Shown here piece after piece: positions 56,943 through 64,000 of a stretch of 64,000 nucleotides of DNA. Every line of letters starts with the position of its first letter. Position 1 is the first letter of the stretch. A program made the position numbers and the translations under genes. The stretch is from Bombella dulcis (GTDB lineage: Bacteria; Pseudomonadota; Alphaproteobacteria; Acetobacterales; Acetobacteraceae). The notes beneath the pieces were generated by a model. The model saw nothing but the letters and a program-made list of their open reading frames with translations. It was not told the origin of the DNA and searched no databases. Where the stretch lies: assembly GCF_026385505.1 (NCBI RefSeq), contig NZ_JANIDV010000003.1, forward strand, positions 1 through 64,000, written 5' to 3'.

Positions 56943-57341
56943 ATGGGTCTTTTCAACGACATCGTTTCCAAGGTCTCCGGCTTCGCCAAGAGCCTGTTCG
57001 GCTCCTCCACGGCAGACGCTGCCGAAACTCCGCAGCCCGATGCTGCTCCGGCCGCCGCTGATGCAGCAGCCCCCTCCATTGCTCAGGTGGATGTGGATGC
57101 CGTCCTGAAGGAACTGGCTGCCAAGGCAGGCCAACCCCTGAACTACAAGGAGTCCATTGTCGACCTGCTCAAGCTCCTCGGCCTCGACAGCTCCCTGAAA
57201 GCCCGCCAGTCTCTGGCTGACGAGCTGCACTATACCGGGGACAAGAACGACACGGCCACAATGAATGTCTGGCTCATCAAGCAGGTCTACACCGAGCTTG
57301 CCAACAATGGCGGCAAGATCCCGGCTGGCTGGGGTCACTGA
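56943..57341 (+). CDS. DUF3597 domain-containing protein
   Basis: 132 residues. N-terminal MGLFNDIVSKVSGFAKSLFG, an Ala/Pro-rich linker, and the DUF3597 core: VDAVLKELAAKAGQPLNYKESIVDLLKLLGLDSSLKARQSLADELHY. Ends NGGKIPAGWGH. No function is known; the domain somewhat resembles LysM-linked peptides. It lies 84 bases after ahcY and ends in its own terminator. Confidence 0.88.
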   Translation: MGLFNDIVSKVSGFAKSLFGSSTADAAETPQPDAAPAAADAAAPSIAQVDVDAVLKELAAKAGQPLNYKESIVDLLKLLGLDSSLKARQSLADELHYTGDKNDTATMNVWLIKQVYTELANNGGKIPAGWGH

Positions 57342-57374
57342 TCCCCATTCCTGGCAGGAAACTTCCTGACCAGA

Positions 57375-57420
57375 CAAAGAAAACCCCTCCGCCCATTCAT
57401 GAGCGGAGGGGTTTTCTTTG
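57375..57420. terminator. Strong bidirectional terminator between DUF3597 gene and odhB
   Basis: An 18-bp perfect stem (57375-57392 with 57403-57420), including AACCCCTCCGC, with a 10-base loop. The odhB stop is at 57424. Confidence 0.92.
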
Positions 57421-57423
57421 TCC

Positions 57424-58554
57424 TCAGATATCCAGCAGCAGACGGCGCGGGTCTTCAATCAGCTCTTTCAGCCTCACAAGGAAACTGACAGCCTCCCGCC
57501 CATCCACCAGACGATGATCGTAGGAAAGAGCCACATACATCATCGGACGGATGACCACCTGCCCATCCACCGCCACGGGACGGTCCTGGATGGCATGCAT
57601 CCCCAGAACACCAGACTGCGGCGCATTGAGAATGGGGGTGGAGAGCAGCGACCCGAAAATACCGCCATTCGTGATGGTGAAGCTGCCGCCTTCAAGCTCC
57701 TTCAGGGCAAGGCCGCCCTTGCGGGCACGTCTACCATAATCGGCGATCTGCCGCTCCAGTTTGGCAAAACCCAGCGTCTCAGCTTCCCGCAGGACAGGGA
57801 CAACCAGCCCCCGTTCCGTTCCCACGGCAATGCCCAGATTGACGTGATCCTGATAGACAATTTCATTGCCTTCAATCCGGGCATTCAGCACCGGAAAATC
57901 CTTCAGTGCCCCCACGATGGCCCGTGCAAAGAAAGACATGAACCCCAGACGGGCACCGTCATGCTTCTTCTCAAACAGGTCCCGATACTGGCTGCGCAGA
58001 GCCTTGACGGCACTCATGTCGACTTCATTGAATGTCGTCAGGATGGCCGCATTGTTCTGGGCCGCCTTGAGATTACGGGCAATGGTCTGACGCAGACGAC
58101 TCATGGGCACACGCCGCTCCCCTGTCACCTTCCCGGCAGAAGCCTTTCCAGACCCGACAGAGGGCGGTACGGGAGCTGTCTGGATGACCGTCCCTCCAGA
58201 CACTGTGTCAGACACATCACTGCCCGACACGGCCGGACCATGATCCGTCACATTCTGTTCAGCCGTCGTCTGGAGTGACACGTCCCGTTCCTTTAAGGCC
58301 TGCGGTTCAGGAGCCGTAGCCTGATCATCCACATGGGCAATCACCTGCCCGACCTCGACATCGGTCCCTTCCGCCAGGTCATGTTTCAGTTTTCCGGCAA
58401 CCGGTGCGGGTACATCCAGTGTGACCTTGTCCGTTTCCAGCTCCAGAACAGCCTCCCCGGCCTGCACGTAGTCGCCGGACTGTTTCAGCCAACGCATCAC
58501 GGTTGCCTGTTTCAGGCTTTCACCAAGCACAGGGACCTTAATTTCAACCGTCAT
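57424..58554 (-). CDS. odhB: Dihydrolipoyllysine-residue succinyltransferase (E2 of 2-oxoglutarate dehydrogenase)
   Basis: 376 residues. The N-terminal lipoyl domain has the lysine in [16 protein letters not shown] Pro/Ala/Gln-rich linker follows, then a region around [22 protein letters not shown], and the catalytic domain with [18 protein letters not shown] (His/Asp of the acyltransferase). GGAG six bases before the ATG at 58554 decides the start. sucA and lpd, its usual neighbours, are absent from the window. No peripheral-subunit binding domain is clearly seen in the short linker. Confidence 0.92.
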   Translation of the reverse strand: MTVEIKVPVLGESLKQATVMRWLKQSGDYVQAGEAVLELETDKVTLDVPAPVAGKLKHDLAEGTDVEVGQVIAHVDDQATAPEPQALKERDVSLQTTAEQNVTDHGPAVSGSDVSDTVSGGTVIQTAPVPPSVGSGKASAGKVTGERRVPMSRLRQTIARNLKAAQNNAAILTTFNEVDMSAVKALRSQYRDLFEKKHDGARLGFMSFFARAIVGALKDFPVLNARIEGNEIVYQDHVNLGIAVGTERGLVVPVLREAETLGFAKLERQIADYGRRARKGGLALKELEGGSFTITNGGIFGSLLSTPILNAPQSGVLGMHAIQDRPVAVDGQVVIRPMMYVALSYDHRLVDGREAVSFLVRLKELIEDPRRLLLDI

Positions 58555-58703
58555 CGTGACTCCTGCCATTCCAGAACTTGAAAAACAGGCCTGCCCCCCT
58601 ACATGCCGGGGGAGGTCCAGCCTCCATGCTTTATTATATCCCCTGATGCGGGGATAGGGTAAAGCCTTCTCTCTGTCTTTTCACTTTTCTTGAGGGACAT
58701 GTC

Positions 58704-59330
58704 ATGTCTTACTCTCCCCCTCCCTTTCTCCAGTCTGATCATGTTTCATCCCGTACACGCTCCATCCTGCTCAGAAGAATGGAGCAGGAACAGGGCAGAC
58801 GAGAAAATCTGTCCCCGGAAGCTTTCCAGCTTCTCGAGACCGTCTGTGATGACATCCTGCCCCAGCAGTTTCTTCTGGGTGATCTACGTCTCAATCTGGC
58901 TGTCATGATTGATCAGTCCCTTGCAGGATCGGGTGATGGTTGGCGTTTTGCTGAACTGCCTGCCGACCTTCAGGCATGGGAAGATGGCCTGACGTCACTG
59001 AATCAGTATGCCCAGGCTCTTTTTTCGCAGAATTATACCGCCCTTCATGCTGACCAGAGAGGCGTGGTTCTGGACCAGGCTTTTGACGGAACATTGCCAG
59101 AGCATGATCAGGCTGTTTTTTCACCTGAACAGATGGCATTATGGAGCGGTGACTTACGCCATAACATCGTATCCTTTTTTCTGGCGCATCCTGTCGTGCA
59201 GGACAGGCTGGGAATTTCAGCCAACATGACAGGAGGAGATCATATAATTCAGGGATTTAAGGCTGATTCCCTGACAGACAAGGAAGGCTTTGAGCCAGAT
59301 CATAAACGCCATTTCATGGCTCAGTCATAG
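58704..59330 (+). CDS. Gluconate 2-dehydrogenase subunit 3-like protein
   Basis: 208 residues. Its core fits the gluconate 2-dehydrogenase subunit 3 family: FQLLETVCDDILPQ matches the usual LxALxDxLIP start, then LNLAVMIDQSLAG, YAQALFSQNYTALHADQRGVVLDQAFDGTL and NIVSFFLAHPVVQDRLG. Such subunits stabilise the flavoprotein. Unlike most of them, no Tat signal (twin Arg plus hydrophobic stretch) is visible at the N-terminus. The GMC flavoprotein follows in the same direction, but 449 bases away, across the origin-like region. Confidence 0.7.
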   Translation: MSYSPPPFLQSDHVSSRTRSILLRRMEQEQGRRENLSPEAFQLLETVCDDILPQQFLLGDLRLNLAVMIDQSLAGSGDGWRFAELPADLQAWEDGLTSLNQYAQALFSQNYTALHADQRGVVLDQAFDGTLPEHDQAVFSPEQMALWSGDLRHNIVSFFLAHPVVQDRLGISANMTGGDHIIQGFKADSLTDKEGFEPDHKRHFMAQS

Positions 59331-59779
59331 ATCAGAAATATGGGGTCTGACTGCTTGTTTATAGGATCAGAAGAACCGGTTCGTAGAGCTGGATCACGGT
59401 GTTCCTTGGAAGACATGTTTCAGTGCTTCGTTCTGGTGTGATGCAGTTTTTTTCGTCTGACTGTCGAATATCACAACAGTTAAATTATAAATTTATAATT
59501 TAGATGATGTAGAAAAACCTTGTGGAAACTGGGGTACCCGGTTTTCTGAAAATGTACCCCAGCTTGCTCACAGTGTGTACAACTCCACAAAACAAGGAAG
59601 ATCAAGGGATGCAGAATGTTATCCCTCCTTTTCCACAGAACCCCTGTGTACAATCCCCTTTTTATAAGGGGGTACAGTACCGTCCCCGGTACTCGGTACC
59701 TCATCTCCTGTCAGGCAGTAATGTCCCCATGTACCCCAGTACGAACGTCTTTCATTCATGAACGGATAAGAAGAGTCTC
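59331..59779. other. oriC: Candidate chromosomal replication origin (non-coding)
   Basis: 449 bases with no gene. Inside are a perfect 22-bp palindrome made only of A and T at 59481-59502; a consensus DnaA box TTTTCCACA at 59629-59637; near boxes TGTGGAAAC at 59521-59529 and TGTGTACAA at 59574-59582 and 59645-59653; and the 11-mer ATGTACCCCAG at 59552-59562 and 59729-59739, whose core also occurs inverted (CTGGGGTAC, 59529-59537). These features, with nearby parS-like sites and rho, suggest oriC, but no experiment or skew plot supports it here. Confidence 0.55.
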
Positions 59780-61324
59780 ATGAGCCAACAGAATTCTCCC
59801 AATTTTTCTCAGGATACTGTCGATGTTGTCGTTATTGGAACGGGAGCAGGTGGTGCCCCCCTGACGGCCCGGCTTGCCATGGCTGGGCGTCGGGTTGTGG
59901 CACTGGAGGCGGGACCGGCTTTCAGTGCCCGGTCCCATACGCCGGATGAACCGGCGGCCCAGGAACTGTACTGGCTGCATGAACGTCTGTCAGGTGGCGG
60001 GACGCCTCAGGCCTTTGGTGGTAATAACAGTGGAACGGGCATAGGGGGGTCCCTTCTTCATTACGGAGCCTTTCTGCCCCGCATGGATGCCCGGGATTAT
60101 CGGCTGTTCAGCGAGAGTGGCAAAGGTGTCGACTGGCCCTTCGGTGCGGAAGAGCTTCAGCCTTATGTGGAAGAGGTGGAACGTTTCATCGGCGTGAGTG
60201 GTCCAGCGCATTATCCGTGGGACGCCGACCGTCATTATGCCTATCCGCCGCTGGCACCCAACATGGCGGCTCTGAAAATGCGTCAGGCCTGTGACAATGT
60301 CGGGCTGCGTCATGCTGATGGTCCCGTGGCCGTGATTACGAAAGATCATGACCAGCCGCATTTTGGACGGCGGGAACAGTGCGTGAACTGTGGAGCCTGT
60401 CATCAGGGCTGCCGGAACGGGGCGAAATCAGGTGTGGACAACACATATCTGCCTCTGGCCTGTGCTCATGGGGCAGAGCTGCGTCCTGGCTGCATGGCGA
60501 CGGGGTTTGAGCGGGATAGCCAGGGACGCATTACGGCAGTCATCTATGTGCGGAATGGTCGGGAAGAGCGGCAGAAATGCAGGGCTGTGGTGCTGTCCGC
60601 CGGGGCCGTGGAAACGGCCCGTCTGCTGCTGAATAATGGTCTGGCGAACAGTTCCGGGCAGGTGGGCCGTAATTACATGACGCATGTTTCCACGCAGGTA
60701 TGGGGCATCTTTGATGAGGAAACCCAACCGAACAAGGGTTATCCGTCCCTGACCATCTCTGAAGACATGATGCGGCCGAAGGATGCCGATTTTGCAGGGG
60801 GATATCTGCTCCAGTCTCTGGGCATGATGCCGCTGACATGGGCTGCCAATCTTGTCCGGGCCGATGGACGGCGTGGTGAGGCACTCAGCCGTACACTGGC
60901 TGCCTATAATTACAGTGCCGGGATTGGCATGCATGGTGAGAGTCTGCCAAGCGAGAAGAACCGTGTGACGCTTTCTGACGAGAAGGATGCTTTCGGTCTG
61001 CCCAAGCCACGGATTGACCATACATATGGGCCGAATGAGGAAGCCATGCACCATCATGCGTCCCGTCTGATGGTGAAGATGTGGGAGTCCATCGGTGCGA
61101 AGGACATCCGTATCATCAGCCGTGCGGCCCACATGATCGGGACCTGCCGGATGGGGATGGATGCGGGGGCGGCCGTGGTCAATCCATATGGGCGCAGCTT
61201 TGACATCGACAATCTGTGGATCAGCGATCACTCTACCTTCCCGAGTTCTGGAGCGGCCAATCCGGCCCTGACCATCATGGCCCTGTCCCTGCGGACGGCA
61301 GATGCCATGCTGAAACAGGTTTGA
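59780..61324 (+). CDS. GMC-family membrane-type dehydrogenase flavoprotein (gluconate 2-dehydrogenase large-subunit type)
   Basis: 514 residues. The N-terminal FAD-binding motif is VVVIGTGAGGAPLTARLA, and LEAGPAFS follows. The four-cysteine motif CVNCGACHQGC is that proposed to bind an Fe-S cluster in gluconate and fructose dehydrogenase large subunits. The catalytic region has NYMTHVS, HMIGTCRMG and NLWISDHSTFPSSGAANPALTIMALSLR. Oxidises an alcohol or sugar acid and passes electrons on. No cytochrome c subunit gene is adjacent, and no signal peptide is seen. Confidence 0.88.
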   Translation: MSQQNSPNFSQDTVDVVVIGTGAGGAPLTARLAMAGRRVVALEAGPAFSARSHTPDEPAAQELYWLHERLSGGGTPQAFGGNNSGTGIGGSLLHYGAFLPRMDARDYRLFSESGKGVDWPFGAEELQPYVEEVERFIGVSGPAHYPWDADRHYAYPPLAPNMAALKMRQACDNVGLRHADGPVAVITKDHDQPHFGRREQCVNCGACHQGCRNGAKSGVDNTYLPLACAHGAELRPGCMATGFERDSQGRITAVIYVRNGREERQKCRAVVLSAGAVETARLLLNNGLANSSGQVGRNYMTHVSTQVWGIFDEETQPNKGYPSLTISEDMMRPKDADFAGGYLLQSLGMMPLTWAANLVRADGRRGEALSRTLAAYNYSAGIGMHGESLPSEKNRVTLSDEKDAFGLPKPRIDHTYGPNEEAMHHHASRLMVKMWESIGAKDIRIISRAAHMIGTCRMGMDAGAAVVNPYGRSFDIDNLWISDHSTFPSSGAANPALTIMALSLRTADAMLKQV

Positions 61325-61610
61325 AGGGCCTTTAAGGCCATGTGAGGGCTGCTTGACAGTGCAGCCCTCTTTCACCTAGGAAGAAAGCCGACCTGACGGT
61401 GGCGGCGTCCTGCCTTGCCTGCCGGGTCATCTCCTTCTTACCGGAAGGCAGTTTTGCCGGTTTTCGTGGGATGGTTTCTCGGACCGTCCAGGCTGGCTGG
61501 TCTGCCTGTGGCGTGGCCCCTGCATGGCTGTGCAGGTATCCGGCCTGTATTCTGGTTCTACGTCCATCCCGCTTTTCTCCCCACCGGGGCACATCAAGGC
61601 GCATCATTTC
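61325..61610. other. rho upstream region, no separate gene
   Basis: 286 bases between the GMC gene and rho. It is T- and G-rich on the plus strand. Frames that extend rho upstream to 61524 are not family-like. No clear attenuator hairpin was recognised, although rho genes are often preceded by a regulated leader. Confidence 0.5.
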
Positions 61611-62921
61611 ATGCATCTCGCCGAACTGAAGAAGAAATCTCCTGCTGATCTGCTGGCTTTTGCTGAGGAACTGGAGGTTGAAAACGCATCGTCCCTGCGC
61701 AAGCAGGACATGATGTTTGCCATCCTCAAGAGCCTCGCCGAGCGTGACCAGGCAATTTATGGTGAAGGCACACTTGAGATCCTGCCGGATGGCTTCGGCT
61801 TCCTGCGCAGCCCGGAAGCCAACTATCTGCCCGGTCCGGATGACATCTATGTGTCTCCTGCACAGGTGCGACGTTTTGCGCTGCGGCCCGGTGATACGGT
61901 GGAAGGCGAGATCCGTGCCCCGCGGGATGGTGAACGGTACTTTGCGCTTCAGAAGGTCAACACCATCAATTTCGAGGCTCCGGAGCAGGTCCGGACCCGG
62001 ATCAATTTTGACAACCTGACACCTCTCTTCCCTGAACGCCGTCTCCGCATGGAGACTGAGCCGAAGGGTGAGGTCAGTGCTGCCCCGGCTCCGGCCAAGG
62101 GCAAGGGACGTGACCGCAAGGACCAGAAGGATTACACCTCCCGTGTGATCGATCTGGTCTCTCCCATCGGCATGGGCCAGCGTGCCCTGATCGTTGCCCC
62201 GCCAAGAACGGGCAAGACGGTGATGCTCCAGAGCATTGCGGCCTCCATTTCCGCCAATCATCCGGATGTGTTCCTCATCGTCCTTCTGATTGACGAGCGG
62301 CCGGAGGAAGTGACGGACATGGCCCGTTCTGTCCGTGGTGAGGTTGTGTCCTCCACCTTCGATGAGCCGGCGCACCGTCATGTGCAGGTGACGGAAATGG
62401 TACTGGAAAAGGCCAAGCGTCTTGTTGAGCACAAGCGTGACGTGGTCATCCTGCTGGATTCCATCACTCGTCTGGCCCGTGCCTATAACACCGTCGTGCC
62501 GTCATCCGGCAAGGTGCTGACTGGTGGTGTGGATGCCAACGCACTCCAGCGGCCGAAGCGTTTCTTCGGTGCGGCCCGTAACATCGAGGAAGGTGGCTCC
62601 CTGACGATCATTGCCACGGCCCTGATTGATACGGGGTCCCGCATGGATGAAGTCATCTTTGAAGAATTTAAGGGAACGGGTAACTCCGAGCTGATGTTGG
62701 ATCGCAAGCTGGCAGACAAGCGGACCTTCCCGGCTATCGACATCACCAAGTCCGGTACCCGCAAGGAAGAGCTGCTGGTGGATCGGGCCTCCCTCTCCAA
62801 GATGTGGGTCCTGCGCCGTATCCTTGCCCCGATGGGCACGATGGATGCCATGGACTTCCTGCTGGACAAGCTGCGCTACAGCAAGACCAATCAGGACTTC
62901 TTTGATGCGATGAACAACTGA
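61611..62921 (+). CDS. rho: Transcription termination factor Rho
   Basis: 436 residues, close to the usual 420. N-terminal [24 protein letters not shown]-binding cold-shock-like domain ([28 protein letters not shown]), Walker [12 protein letters not shown], Walker [17 protein letters not shown], and the Q/R loops ([37 protein letters not shown]). Hexameric RNA helicase. The ATG at 61611 is chosen because the N-terminus then matches Rho proteins. A hairpin terminator follows at 62951. Confidence 0.97.
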   Translation: MHLAELKKKSPADLLAFAEELEVENASSLRKQDMMFAILKSLAERDQAIYGEGTLEILPDGFGFLRSPEANYLPGPDDIYVSPAQVRRFALRPGDTVEGEIRAPRDGERYFALQKVNTINFEAPEQVRTRINFDNLTPLFPERRLRMETEPKGEVSAAPAPAKGKGRDRKDQKDYTSRVIDLVSPIGMGQRALIVAPPRTGKTVMLQSIAASISANHPDVFLIVLLIDERPEEVTDMARSVRGEVVSSTFDEPAHRHVQVTEMVLEKAKRLVEHKRDVVILLDSITRLARAYNTVVPSSGKVLTGGVDANALQRPKRFFGAARNIEEGGSLTIIATALIDTGSRMDEVIFEEFKGTGNSELMLDRKLADKRTFPAIDITKSGTRKEELLVDRASLSKMWVLRRILAPMGTMDAMDFLLDKLRYSKTNQDFFDAMNN

Positions 62922-62950
62922 GCATCAGACTGAACGTATCAGTCTAAAAG

Positions 62951-62983
62951 AAAAGGCAGGCCCCGTATGGGACCTGCCTTTTT
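62951..62983. terminator. Bidirectional terminator between rho and the cytochrome oxidase genes
   Basis: AAAAGGCAGG (62951-62960) pairs with CCTGCCTTTT (62973-62982), extended by CCC/GGG with one bulge. T runs on both sides. The gene on the other strand ends at 63014. Confidence 0.9.
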
Positions 62984-63013
62984 CTGTGACGAGTCTGTTG
63001 GACTGGTTTTCCT

Positions 63014-63163
63014 TTAATGTGGGATCAGCATGTGGAACAGGCTGGCCACCAGAATGATGGTGACCGTGCCCGCTACCCAGAGGCCGAGGAACCAGCCCAG
63101 ACGTTTGCGAAAAGAAGCCGGGACTTTCTTTTCATCGTATGTGGTGAATTTAGTGATATCCAT
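63014..63163 (-). CDS. DUF2474 family small membrane protein
   Basis: 49 residues. A charged N-terminus (MDITKFTTYDEKKVPASFRKR) precedes one membrane segment (WFLGLWVAGTVTIILVASLFHMLI). DUF2474 peptides follow cydB in operons of cyanide-insensitive (CIO) bd oxidases and are probably small accessory subunits like CydX. Its start overlaps the cydB 3' end by 14 bases. Confidence 0.85.
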   Translation of the reverse strand: MDITKFTTYDEKKVPASFRKRLGWFLGLWVAGTVTIILVASLFHMLIPH

Positions 63164-64000
63164 CGGCTTTGGTGACCTTTCCACGGAAGAGATAATAGGA
63201 ATAGATTGAGTAACCCGTGATGATGGGCAGCAGGATGACCGTTCCGGCAAGCTGGAAGAGCTGGCTGGGGACAGGTGAGGCGACATCCCACAATGTCAAG
63301 GTCGGGGGGACGGCATAGGGCCAGATGGTGATGGCCAGTCCAACCAGACTGAGCAGGAACCACCCTATTGTGCAGAGAAATGGCGTGATGGCATGGTCCC
63401 TGTCCAGAGTGCGCCACATCAGGAAACCGGCCAGAGCCACCAGCAGCGGGACAGGCAGGCAGAGCAGGATGTTCGGGAAGGCAATCCAGCGATGCAGATA
63501 GGGGGCATGAAGGAAGGGCGTCCAGCAGCTGACGGCAATGATGCAGAGCAGCATCAGGACGGACAGTGTCTTGGACCAGCGGCGGCACTGCTCTTCCAGC
63601 TCATCTGACGTGCGCCAGACAAGCCATGTCGTGCCCAGCAGGGCATAGCCAATGACAACGGACAGGCCACAGAGGACACTGAAGGGGGACAGCCAGTCCA
63701 TGGGGTTACCAGCAAAAGCTCCATTGCTGGTGTGGATACCCTGAACATACCCGCCAAGAATGCATCCCTGACAGAAGGCGGCAAGGGTAGAGCCTGCCAT
63801 GAAGCTCGTGTTCCAGAAGGTCCGGTGGCTGGGGGAATGCGCCATGATGCGGAACTCGAACGCAACGCCACGGAAGATCAGCGCACCCAGCATGATGATG
63901 ATGGGGATGTAAAAGGCAGGCAGCAGCGTGCTGTAGGCTCCGGGGAAGACCCCGAACAGGGTCGCGCCTCCCAGAACCATCCATGTTTCATTGCCATCCC
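63150..64000 (-). CDS. cydB: Cytochrome d ubiquinol oxidase subunit II (5' end cut off)
   Basis: 283 codons of the C-terminal part; the N-terminus runs past the right edge. The CydB motif GNETWMVLGGATLFGVFPGAYSTLLPAFYIPII is close to the edge, followed by several membrane segments, GCILGGYVQGIHTSNGAFAGNPMDWLSPF and the C-terminal LPIITGYSIYSYYLFRGKV. With CydA it forms a quinol oxidase reducing oxygen to water. Followed by DUF2474, it fits the CIO branch used by acetic acid bacteria. Confidence 0.95.
   Translation of the reverse strand, partial: DGNETWMVLGGATLFGVFPGAYSTLLPAFYIPIIIMLGALIFRGVAFEFRIMAHSPSHRTFWNTSFMAGSTLAAFCQGCILGGYVQGIHTSNGAFAGNPMDWLSPFSVLCGLSVVIGYALLGTTWLVWRTSDELEEQCRRWSKTLSVLMLLCIIAVSCWTPFLHAPYLHRWIAFPNILLCLPVPLLVALAGFLMWRTLDRDHAITPFLCTIGWFLLSLVGLAITIWPYAVPPTLTLWDVASPVPSQLFQLAGTVILLPIITGYSIYSYYLFRGKVTKADGYH

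Noticed and set aside
59522-59761. Plus-strand frame of 79 codons within the origin-like region
   Set aside because: It is Pro-rich, lacks a ribosome site and covers the DnaA-like boxes and repeats; non-coding is more likely.
61332-62432. Minus-strand frame of 366 codons
   Set aside because: It is the reverse of rho and carries no motifs; rho is certain.

Overview
The window is a stretch of chromosome from an alphaproteobacterium, most likely an acetic acid bacterium (Acetobacteraceae). The signs are a split F0 ATP synthase operon with b and b' subunits, a bacterial COQ9-family gene, a gluconate-2-dehydrogenase-type GMC flavoprotein with a subunit-3-like partner, and a cytochrome bd / cyanide-insensitive oxidase followed by a DUF2474 peptide. 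This placement rests on recognised families and gene order, not on a database search. Coding density is high, most genes are ordinary housekeeping genes, and no phage, insertion sequence or CRISPR array was seen.

Layout. 1-3.1 kb: sugar-nucleotide epimerase (cut by the left edge), DUF192 protein, metallo-hydrolase, CHAP-domain protein. 3.1-9.8 kb: minus-strand cluster rlmH, rsfS, nadD, ychF, pth, rplY, pgeF, lgt, heptose epimerase. 9.9-12 kb: UbiK-like, proC, COQ9 family, tRNA-Gln. 12-17.4 kb: a Gly/Asn/Thr-rich protein of unknown role, nadE, dsbB, a small operon with MlaD and DUF2155. 17.6-19.1 kb: a shortened class II ribonucleotide reductase relative. 19.2-21.7 kb: atpI-B-E-F'-F. 21.7-24.2 kb: two glycosyltransferases. 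24.4-27.9 kb: a complete Mla/MCE-type lipid transport operon. 28.1-31.7 kb: an accessory-looking patch with a broken glycosyltransferase, a decayed tRNA-Ala fragment, a GlxA-type regulator, a divergent HD hydrolase and the intact tRNA-Ala. 31.9-41.9 kb: yggT, a barrel protein, tldD, glnA, ROK kinase, monooxygenase, gcvT, panB, speE, speD. 42-48.9 kb: ilvC, ilvB, miaA, serB, dciA-like, mutY. 48.9-58.6 kb: wrbA, LysR/pirin, an unknown protein, katA, zntB, ahcY, DUF3597, odhB. 58.7-64 kb: dehydrogenase subunit 3, a large non-coding region, the GMC flavoprotein, rho, DUF2474 and cydB (cut by the right edge).

The most interesting signal is a possible chromosome origin at 59,331-59,779. This 449-bp non-coding region has an all-A/T 22-bp perfect palindrome, one DnaA-box match plus near matches, and a repeated 11-mer. 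Two near-perfect parS palindromes lie 8-10.5 kb to its left, rho lies just to the right, and hand-counted samples suggest the G/C strand bias reverses across it. Other points of note: a class II RNR derivative lacking its N-terminal catalytic half; a glycosyltransferase frame with three nonsense codons all in its first fifth; a decayed copy of the tRNA-Ala 3' end 2.2 kb from the intact gene; and ilvB directly followed by ilvC with no ilvH between them.
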